From positions 5,073,105 through 5,137,104 of the forward strand of contig ML679974.1 of the NCBI GenBank assembly GCA_007922225.1: 64,000 nt of DNA, read 5' to 3'. Below the pieces are notes generated by a model. The model saw only the letters and a program-made list of their open reading frames with translations. It ran no database searches and was not told where the DNA came from. Position numbers and translations under genes: made by a program. This document shows, in pieces, positions 56,156 through 64,000 of this stretch. How positions within the stretch are numbered: position 1 is the stretch's first letter; the number at the start of each line of letters is the position of its first letter. The stretch comes from Emydura subglobosa. Its lineage: Eukaryota > Chordata > Testudines > Chelidae.

Positions 56156-57002
56156 TCCATCATGGGCTGCATGTGACTTGTGGAAAAAATAGAGTGTGAT
56201 CATGTAATTAAAGACTGCATTATACTATACACATGAGCCAAATTAAAGTTGCACAAGCTACCTGAATTTTGGCATTTCCAAATTTTTGAATGTTAACCTT
56301 TACAACCTTAACACTTTTAATGCAGTTTTTTGTGTGTAATATGTGTCAGAGTTTCTAGATTTATCATTTATATATTAAGTATTATTTTATTTGGAAAATT
56401 CTTTCATAGTGGAGATAATTTTTGGAATATTCAGAGTTCAGTTTTCACAGGATTAAATTGTCTTTCAAAGTGTTAAAATCAATAATTGTTCAAAAAGCTA
56501 TTTCTCCCTTGGTATTCTGTGCTTGGTAAATTCTGCCCAGATCACTGTAAAAAGTGACTCTTAGGGACTCAGTGGCATTTTTTATTATTGTATGTTTATT
56601 CATCTATGTGATTCCATCTTTGATTTATTTTTTTAATCTTGTATTTGTATAGTAACAGTCAATGTGATTGTGTCTGTGACAGATGGTTTTTATTTGCAAA
56701 ATATGTGGTAATTGCTTGAATCTTGTACTTCTAGCTAGTTCTTGAATAGTAATGTGTTTCCTAAAATTTGATGTATAAAAGTGTCTTCCTCAATGACTTT
56801 CTACTTCCTGATACCATAGCAAAATAATAAATATTATTTTTGAGATACTCTTTAACATGACTTAAATTATTCATTGTTATTCATTTTTTTTTTGTCTTAA
56901 AATATTAACCAGTGGTTGAACTAAGATTTTCTAGGAGCCCAGAAATAAACCATTAAGTTTTAAGGTTACATGCTATGTCAGCAGGAAACGCTTTATCCCA
57001 TC
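56156..57002. other. Intronic sequence, nothing recognised
   Basis: AT-rich, no features seen. Confidence 0.45.
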
Positions 57003-57225
57003 CACATAATGTGGTTACACAAGTACTCTTACAGCAGCACAGCTGTACTGATACAGCTGTGCTGCTGTAAATTTTAAGTGTAGACTAGACCAATTATGAA
57101 TTTTACTAATACAGCGCATGCACTTTCCACACAAGTGCTTATACTGGCATGTTGCTCAAGGGTGTGTTTTTTCACAGCCCTTAGTGACAAAAGTTTTGCT
57201 GGCATAAGTGCTAGTGTAGACAAGG
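57003..57225. mobile_element. MITE-like element(s)
   Basis: 'cagcagcacagctgtactga' and its inverted partner 'tacagctgtgctgctgtaaa' form a hairpin at 57031-57072, followed by 'gtgtagactagacc'. A second 'gctagtgtagacaagg' ends near 57225. These are the recurring blocks of DNA-transposon derivatives. The element borders and target duplication are not clear. Two overlapping remnants are possible. Confidence 0.5.
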
Positions 57226-57930
57226 ACATGGTGCAGAAGGCCAGCAAAAAGCCTGTGCATCTCTTAAGTCCTCAGAAACACCACTTTATAGGTGGCTAGC
57301 CATTATGAAACTACAACAGCTGTTTGCCCTCTTGCATGGTGATTTGATCATTGAATGTCAATTCTCTGAATACTGTATTGGATCCAAATTTGCTTCCAGG
57401 TGCTATTCAGCTTGTTGATTTGAAAACCCTTCGTATTCATGTTCTTGCTGTCTAAGAGACTTTCTCTCCTTGCATGCCATCAAGGCATTTGAGCTCAGCT
57501 GAGCTGCTTAAGCTCTGGGCTTAAATGTGTAGAAGTGGTTTCAGGGCATTTTCAGTGGAGGGCAATTGACTCTGTAACCTGCTTTCCTCAGTGATATGTG
57601 AAAGTCTGTTTACCCTAGAGTCTTGTTATTGGGCCCATCTCTTCTCAGGCCTTTCCCTGACAGGGTAATTGTTGGAGTGATTTATAGTTTAATGGTGGAT
57701 GACAGTCTTTGATGTTGACTTTACTCAAATTATGTATCTTATTTTTTAATATTATTTCAGCACCTGGCACCTGTTTTTACCCATGGGAGGAGGATTAAAG
57801 AATTAATTTTCAATAGGTACTTTCCAGTGTATACCCCCTGTTTCACATTTGGATGTCAGTGCAGAAGTAAAATTCTAAATTGTTTTAAGGGATTTTTCCA
57901 CTGCTTCGTAAGTGACTTTCATTTCCTAAA
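57226..57930. other. Intronic sequence, nothing recognised
   Basis: No gene or repeat that I can name. Confidence 0.4.
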
Positions 57931-58722
57931 AGAATCATAGAGTTGGAAGGGACCTCAGGAGGTCATCTAGTCCAACCCCCTGCTCAGAGCAGGACTAACC
58001 TCAGCTAAATAATCCCAGCGAGGGTTTTGTCAAGCCGCAGCTTAAAAACCTCTAAAGATGGAGATTCCACCACCTCCCTAGGTATCCCATTCCAGCGCTT
58101 CACCACCCTCCTAGTGAAAAACTTTTTCCTTATGTCCAACCTAGACCTCCCCCTGCAACTTGAGACCGTTGCTCCTAGTTCTGTCATCTGCCACCACTGA
58201 GAACAGCCTAGCTCCATCCTCCCTGGAACCCCCTTTCAGGTAGTTGAAGGCTACTATCAAATCCCCCCTCATTCTTCTCTTCTGTAGACTGAACAAGCCT
58301 AGTTCCTTCAGCCTCTCCTCATAAGTCTTGTGCTCCAGCCCCCTAATCATTTTTGTTGCCCTCCGCTGGACTCTCTCTAACTTCTCCACATCCTTGTTGT
58401 AGTGGGGGGCCCAAAACTGGACACAATACTCCAAATGCGGCCTCACCAATGCCGAATAGAGGGGAATGATCACTTCCAGTGATCTGCTGGCAATGCTCCT
58501 ACTAATGCAGCCCAATATGCTATTAGCCTTCTTGGCAACCAGGGCACACTGCTGACTCATATCCAGCTGCTTATCCACGGTTACCCCCAGGTTCTTTTCT
58601 GCAGAACTATTGCCTAGCTCATCCGTCCCCAGCCTGTAGCTGTGCATGGGATTCTTCCGTCCTAGGTGTAGGACTCTGCACTTGTCTTTGTTAAACCTCA
58701 TCAGATTTTTTTGGCCCAATCC
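57931..58722 (-). mobile_element. CR1 LINE 3' end (reverse strand, well preserved)
   Basis: On the - strand: the end of ORF2, then the CR1 3' UTR and tail 'ggaccacctgag'-like block ending 'aactctatgattct'. ORF2 reads '[20 protein letters not shown]' at its start, '[20 protein letters not shown]', '[20 protein letters not shown]' and '[16 protein letters not shown]', with only one frameshift near 58141-58217 before '[16 protein letters not shown]'. It is 5'-truncated at 58722. It is the least decayed CR1 here, so probably the youngest. Confidence 0.92.
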
Positions 58723-58734
58723 AAAAAGAAAGCC

Positions 58735-58755
58735 TTTTTTTTTTTTTTTTTTTTT
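58735..58755. repeat. 21-nt T homopolymer
   Basis: An uninterrupted T run starting 13 bp beyond the 5' truncation point of the reverse CR1. CR1 does not end in poly(A), so the run is not that element's tail. Confidence 0.85.
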
Positions 58756-59899
58756 GTTTCACTCCCAATTTTAAAAATTGGCTAGAAACAAACAGTATTC
58801 TAATACATCTGCTGCTTCTCCTGATGGACACTGTGAAAAGTTCAATAAAATAAAAATGTACAATATACAGTATAATAATGTACACAATATTTTTAAATGT
58901 TTCCAAAAAGTGAAGAAAAGCTGTTTAATATGGCTGATTTTGTTTTCTGTTCCTGTATTACACATGTGCACTAACATGGTTTTGCTGCAAATTAAGATAA
59001 AAAGTGAAATGGAGAACAAATTAAAACCCTACGTTTCAAAGGGCATTCCCTGTTTTTTCCAGTCCTCATTTTGAAGGTGGTGAAAGAGAGTCCAACTCCA
59101 GAAAACTAACTTTTTTTCATATAAGAAAAAAACAAAGAATAAAAATGGCCCATGGTCCTTATTAATTCACCTTCTTATATAGCATAGTTATTTTAACACG
59201 ATGCCATGTATTTTTCACATGTGGAAGAGTGCACAATTTTTTTATGGAATGTTAAAAGTCAAGTAAAGTTCTAATCATGTAAAGTTCTAAATGCTTGCAT
59301 CTAAATGTGGCAAATGGAAATATGAGGATAGTATACATGTTTCCTGTATATGGTGGCAGAAGGCCAAGCTGGCTTTTCTGTTGTCCCGTCTTTCAGTAAT
59401 AATAAGATGCAGTTTACATGCTATCTGGTGTATAGAAAGTATATGGCTGCATAGGTTTAAAGCACTTACTTTATATTCATTTTAGAATGGTGCAGAATAG
59501 TCATACTTACATAGATCGTTGATCCCCTTATTTTATGTTTATATCCCTTTATTCAACATTTCAAACTCAGGAAGAGGATAATTAGACTCTGTACATGAAG
59601 GAGGCTCAGGTAATAAAGTGCCTGCTTACCTTTGGATCTCCATGGCATCCATATAGTATTACGAGTGCTTTTATAGACTGATGAAGTTTTGATCTGATTG
59701 ATCAGTTTGTGAGACTCAATCAGAAGGTTAATTTTATTGTAACAGATTTTTCTCAGAAATATTGCATGAATGAGCAGAAAGCTTACTTAAATTTAAGACT
59801 CCTAAATTTATTAGGGGAAAATGTTTATTCTTATAAACAAATGGTTTATATAATATATATTATTTATATTATAAGTAAGCCAACATCATTGTCCTGTTT
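58756..59899. other. Intronic sequence, nothing recognised
   Basis: AT-rich, no features seen. Confidence 0.45.
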
Positions 59900-60050
59900 C
59901 TTGCTTTGTCATGTCTTGCTGTGTGATATTAGGTTAGTCATTCTGCCTCTCTGTTTCCCTATTTGTATAATGGGGATAATGATAGTTACCCTCTTTAATA
60001 AAGTACTTAAAGATCTACAGGTGAAAAGCACTATACAGTTGCTAAGTATT
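59900..60050 (+). mobile_element. MIR-like SINE 3' part
   Basis: 'ctgcctctctgtttccctat', 'ttgtataatggggataatga' and 'aagtacttaaagatctacag' are the characteristic MIR order. It lies about 100 bp before the second TXNDC11 exon. Confidence 0.75.
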
Positions 60051-60154
60051 CTTATGATAAAATAATTATTGTTTAAAGGAAGATAACACTATTAACATAT
60101 CCTTCTCCTTCAGTGTTTCAAACTCTTATTAAAACTGAAAATTTACCCTTTCAG

Positions 60155-60267
60155 ATTACCTCGGAACAATACACTTTGGAGTGATCACGGATAAACAAAT
60201 TGCAAAGGAGATCTCATTGACTCACTCAGGAAGTTTGTACCTTCATCGACATGTCAACACTTCGCTT
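60155..60267 (+). CDS. TXNDC11: TXNDC11 internal exon (113 nt)
   Basis: The next recognised coding exon of thioredoxin domain-containing protein 11. Acceptor 'accctttcag' ends at 60154. The donor 'gtgagtac' starts at 60268. The exon begins with two bases that complete the Asp codon started by the last G of 10040-10133, then reads [19 protein letters not shown] and, after a short stretch, '[13 protein letters not shown]', ending in phase 0. This fits the segment between the first and second thioredoxin-like regions of TXNDC11. Compared with my memory of mammalian orthologs the changes are conservative and there is no stop or frameshift. The identity rests on recognition, not on a search. Confidence 0.88.
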
Positions 60268-60569
60268 GTGAGTACTATTACTTAACGTTTATATTTCAGT
60301 AGCAACCAGAGACCTGCTAAGTTGGACCTATTGTGCTAGACACTATAAACATAAAGTAAATGACAGTACCACAAAAGGCACTTGTAAAATTTTTATGTGC
60401 TAGAATGCAGCGTACTTAAGAACTGAGATTTCCGTAAAGTAGAATCTGTTGTCCTTCTGTGGAAGATAAAAATAAGTAATTGTGTTTGGTTTTTGCTAGT
60501 TTTATATAATGGATGCTACTGTTTGTACTGTGTTCCTAAGAATAATATATGACTCAGTTCCATTCCTGT
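60268..60569 (+). other. TXNDC11: Start of the following TXNDC11 intron
   Basis: Begins with the strong donor 'gtgagtac'. A short old repeat fragment ('cctattgtgctagacactat') lies at about 60325-60350. Confidence 0.55.
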
Positions 60570-60799
60570 TGCTGGCCTGACACTTCATAGCAGAACATGA
60601 GTGGTCATGCTGGGTCAGATCAATGGTCCATCTAGCCCAGTATCCTGTCTTCCAACAATAGTAGAGCCAGATGCTTCGGAAGGAATGAACAGAAGAGCGC
60701 ATTTTATCGAGTAATCCATCTCCTGTTGTCAAGTCCCAGCTTCTGGCAGTTGGTATTATAGGGACACCCAGAGCATGGGATTGTGTCCCTGACTGTCTT

Positions 60800-62231
60800 G
60801 GCTAATAACCATTGATGGACCTATTCTCCATGAATTTACCTAATTCTTTTTTTAACTCAGTTATACTTCTGGTCTTCGCAACATCCCATGGCAACAGGTG
60901 CCACAGGTTGACTGTGCGGTGTGTGAAGTGCTTCCTTACATTTGTTTTAAACCTGCAGACTATTAATTTCTTTGAGTGATCCCTGATTCTTGTGTTGGGG
61001 TAAATAACACTTCCCCTATTCACTTTCTCCATAACATTCATGATTTTGTAGACCTCTGTCATTATCCCCACTTAGTTGTCTCTTGTCTAAGCTGACCAGT
61101 GCAAGTTTTTTAAATCTCTTCTCATTTGTAGAAGTCATTCCATTGCCCTAATAACTTTTATTGCCCTTCTCCGTAACTTTTCCAAGTATAATATATCTTT
61201 TTTGAGATGGGGTACCCAGAACTGCAGGCAATTTCAAGGTGTGAGCGTACCATGGATTTATATAATGGCATTATCATATATTCTGTTTTATTATCCGTCC
61301 CTTTCCTAACTTTGTAAGCTTTTTTGACTCCCACTGCATACTGAGCAGGTGTTTCCAGAGAACTATGCACGATGATTCCAAAATCTTTCTTCAGTAGTAA
61401 CAGCTAATTTACTTTCCAATGTACATTACTTTCCAATGTACATTACTTTGCATTTATCAACATTGAGTTTCATCTGCCATTTTCTTACCCAGTCACCCCA
61501 TTTTGTGAGATCCCTTTCTAAACCTTTGCAGTCAACTTAACTATCTTGAGTAATTATGAAACATCTGCAGATTTTGTCACCTCACTGTTCACTCCCTTTT
61601 CCAGATCATTTATGAATATGTTGAACAGCACAGGTCCTCAATACAGATCTTTAGGAGGATTCCAGTATTTACTTCTCTCCATTGTGAAAACTGACTATAT
61701 ATTCTTACCCTGCATGTCCTATCATTTAACCAGTTACTTATCCAGGAGAGGACCTTCCCTCTTATCCCATGACTGCCTACTTTGCTTAAGAGTCTTTGGT
61801 GTGGGAGATTTTCAAAGGTTTTCTGAAAGTCCAAGGACACTATATCAGCTGGATCACCCTTACCTACGTGCTTGTTGACTCCTTCAGAGAACGATAATAG
61901 ACTGAGGAGGCATGATTTCCCTTTACAAAAGCAGTATATAGATCCTTCCCCAACATACGATATTTATCTGTGTGTCTGATCATTCTGTTCTTTACTGTAG
62001 TTTTCAGCCAATTTGCCTAGTACTGAAGTTAAGCTTGTAACTGTCAGGATCACCCCTGCAGCCTTTTTTAAAAATTGACTTTACATTACCAACCATCCAG
62101 TCATCTGATACAGAGCCTGATTTAAGTGATAAGTTACATACCACAGTTAGTAGTTCTGCAATTTCATATTTGAGTTCCTTCAGAACTCTTAAGTGAATAC
62201 CATCTGGTCCTGGTGACTTATTACTGTTCAA
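60800..62231 (-). pseudogene. CR1-clade ORF2: RT and C-terminal region
   Basis: The reverse-strand RT is split over several frames. 62231-62004 holds the 'GPDGIHLRVLKEL' entry and 'SLKSGSVSDDWMVGNVKSIF'. 61840-61610 holds 'MSLDFQKTF' (the first catalytic Asp in LDF) and 'GILLKICIEDL', a degraded version of the VPQG...FINDL block. No intact ADD box is readable. 61370-61158 and 61071-60802 give the thumb and C-terminal segments. Not functional. Confidence 0.8.
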
Positions 62232-62851
62232 TTTGTTCCAAAACTTCCTCTACTAACACCTCAATCTAGGACAGTTCCTCAAATTTGTTACCTAGAAAGA
62301 ATGGCTCAAGTGTGGGAATATCTCTCATCTGAATAATGGGAATATCTCTCATCTCATAGTGAAGACCTACACAAAGAATTCATTTAGCTTCTCTGTAATG
62401 GCTTTGTCTTCCTTGAGTGGCCCTTAGCACCTTGATTGTCCAATGCCCCACTGATTGTTTGGCAGGCTTCCTGCTTCTGATGTACTTAAAAAATAATTTG
62501 TTTTTGAGTATTTTTGGTTTTTTTGCTAGTTGCTTTTTAATTATTTTTTTTCCGCCTGCCTAATTATACTTTTACATTTGACTTGACAGAGTTTATACTC
62601 CTTTTTATTTTCCTCAGTAGGATTTGACTTCTAGTTTTTAAAAGATGCTTATTTGCCTCTAACTGCCTCTTTAAAACTGTTAATTAACCATGGTGGCATG
62701 TTTTTTTGGTCTTCTGGTTTTTTTATTTGGAGTATACATATAGTTTGAGCCTCTATCATGGTGTTTTAAAATAGTTTCCTTGCAGCTTGCAAGCATTTCA
62801 TTCTTGTGACGTTCCTTTTAATTTCAGTTTAACAATCATCCTCATTTTTGT

Positions 62852-63520
62852 TTAGTTCCCCTTTTTTAAGTTAAATTCTACTGTGGTAGATTTCTTTTGT
62901 ATTTTTTCCCCTACAAGGATGTTAAATTTACTTACATTATGATCCCTATCATTGAGCAGGTCAGCTATATTCACCTCTTGGACCAGATCTTGTGCACTAC
63001 TAAGGACTAAATCAAGAATTAAGTCTCTTCTTGTTGGTTCCAGGACTATCTGCTCCAAGAACCAGTCATTAATGGTGTTTAGAAATTTTATCTCTGCATC
63101 CCATCCTGAGTTGACATGTTCCCAGTCAATATGGGGATTGTTGATATTCCTCATTATTATTGGATTTTCTGTGTTTGTAGCCTCTCTTAGCTCCCTGAGC
63201 ATTTCACAATCACCATCAATATCCTGATCTATTCCTACTGTTATACTCTTATTGTTAAAGCATGAAGTTTCTATCCATACAGCTTCTATGGTACAGTTGA
63301 TTCATTTCAGATTTTTGCTATATTGGACTATGTTTTCTTTCACATATAGTGTGGTACTTCCCCATGCGCATGACCTAATCTGTCATTCCTATATATTTTG
63401 TTACCCTAGTGTTACCATTGATTATTGCTATTCCACCAAGTTTCTGTTATGCCTATAATATCAGTATCCTCTTTTAATACCAGGCACTCAAATTCACCCA
63501 TCTTAGTATTTAGACTTCTA
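62852..63520 (-). pseudogene. CR1-clade ORF2: endonuclease domain remnant
   Basis: The reverse-strand apurinic-type endonuclease, which nicks target DNA for reverse transcription. 'DTDIIGITETWWNS' (catalytic Glu of the ITETW block) lies near 63450. 63202-62852 is open and has 'IDWEHVNSGWDAEIKFLNTI', 'LEPTRRDLILDLVLSS' and 'NDRDHNV', where the SDH catalytic box reads RDH. Between 63400 and 63202 the frame is broken. Confidence 0.8.
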
Positions 63521-64000
63521 ATATTTGTAAACAAGCACTTATAAAATTTGTCAGTATTTAGTTGTCTTCCTTCATTTGATGTAATTGAACTGGACTCTTT
63601 TTTTGGTTGGTTTGTTTCTCTTTGGTTTCTCTGTACTTTATCAATTTCTATCTTCTCCTCTTCACTAGGATATAGAGTATCACCATTAATAAATCCTCCC
63701 TTATGGGATTTCTTTGCCTGAACCTTTTGCTTCTCTGCACCTGCAGGTTTCCCCCAGTCCTTAGTTTAAAGACTACTCTACTACCTTTTTGGTTTTACAT
63801 GCTAGCAATCTTGTTCCATTTAGGTGGTGCTCAATAGGTGCCTCCTTTGCCAAAAGTTTCCCCAGTTCCTAATAAACCTAAGTGCACAATCATATCATCC
63901 ATGCATTGAGACCCTGCAGTTCTGCCTGCCTAAATGGCTCTGCGCTTGGAAATCAAAGCATTTCAGAGAATGCTATTGTGGAAGTCCTGGACTTTAATCT

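Larger units (their letters stand above)
10134..60154 (+). other. TXNDC11: TXNDC11 intron of about 50 kb, filled with transposons
   Basis: The interval between the two recognised exons is 50,021 bp. It begins 'gtaaaag' and ends 'cccttt cag', with compatible phases (1 into 1). It holds three DIRS elements, a Harbinger, an RTE-like LINE, CR1 LINEs, Penelope-like pieces, an LTR and several MITEs. I cannot exclude a further short or alternative TXNDC11 exon inside it; none was recognised. Confidence 0.75.
60570..64000 (-). mobile_element. Long CR1-clade LINE (reverse strand), runs off the window
   Basis: A near full-length but mutated LINE. Reading the - strand from 64000 down: a basic N-terminal linker and 'LNTKMGEFECLVLKEDTDII' with 'GITETWWNS' (endonuclease start, about 63510-63400), 'NPIIMRNINNPHIDWEHV' and 'EQIVLEPTRRDLILDLVLSS' then 'DRDHNV' (endonuclease core and catalytic DH, 63202-62852), RT entry 'NSNKSPGPDGIHLRVLKELK' (62231), 'LDFQKTFENLPHQRLLSKV' (about 61840), 'SWISNWLNDRTCRVRI', then the C-terminal 'FTHRTVNLWHLLPWDVAKTR' region (about 60920) and a 3' UTR with 'caatggtccatctagcccag'. 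Many frame breaks. The fragment at 7995-8400 is from the same family. Its 5' end is beyond the window. Confidence 0.85.

Noticed and set aside
1..64000. A bacterial or phage defence system
   Set aside because: The window is vertebrate intronic DNA with spliced exons, LINEs and MITEs; nothing prokaryotic is seen.

Overview
This is nuclear DNA from a vertebrate, most likely a turtle. It is AT-rich and intron-like, and holds several CR1-type LINEs, MIR-like SINEs, PIF/Harbinger and hAT MITEs, a Penelope-like element and three DIRS-type tyrosine-recombinase retrotransposons. CR1 plus abundant DIRS plus this MITE set fits a testudine better than a bird, mammal or crocodilian. That assignment is inference. 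Nothing prokaryotic is present.

The only host coding sequence I can support is two spliced exons on the + strand, at 10040-10133 and 60155-60267. Both have clean AG/GT borders and matching phases, and their translations match TXNDC11 (thioredoxin domain-containing protein 11). The window is therefore mostly one intron of about 50 kb (10134-60154) plus parts of its two neighbours. Almost everything else is transposon-derived or shows no recognisable feature.

Layout. 0-10 kb: CR1 tail, MIR, a Tigger-like MITE with TA target sites, a palindromic MITE and a LINE fragment. 10.04 kb: TXNDC11 exon. 12.66-17.95 kb: an old, broken DIRS element (copy 3) with a reverse-strand LINE piece inside. 20.18-20.45 kb: Harbinger MITE. 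20.65-26.41 kb: an RTE-like LINE split by a 4.1-kb two-gene PIF/Harbinger transposon (21760-25881). 29.56 kb: tiny hAT MITE with an exact 8-bp target duplication. 32.3-32.9 kb: probable solo LTR. 33.18-38.72 kb: DIRS copy 1. 38.86-39.55 kb: Penelope-like element with a GIY-YIG remnant and a decayed hammerhead-like motif. 47.5-56.2 kb: a CR1 LINE carrying a Penelope-like insertion and DIRS copy 2 (49.13-55.86 kb). 57.0-58.7 kb: MITE and a well-preserved reverse CR1. 60.16 kb: second TXNDC11 exon. 60.57-64.0 kb: a long reverse-strand CR1-clade LINE with endonuclease and RT.

DIRS copies 1 and 2 show the full group layout: split inverted termini, an SR-rich Gag, an RT/RNase H ORF, a tyrosine-recombinase ORF whose ATG lies 19 nt inside the RT ORF, and an internal complementary region that pairs with both outer ends. 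All three DIRS copies lie in the sense orientation of the host gene and all are disabled by frameshifts, nonsense changes or deletions. The most notable points are the CX2CX4HX4C knuckle at the N-terminus (not the C-terminus) of the DIRS Gag, the conserved 19-nt RT/YR overlap, the nested insertions, and the autonomous Harbinger with a matching MITE 1.3 kb away.
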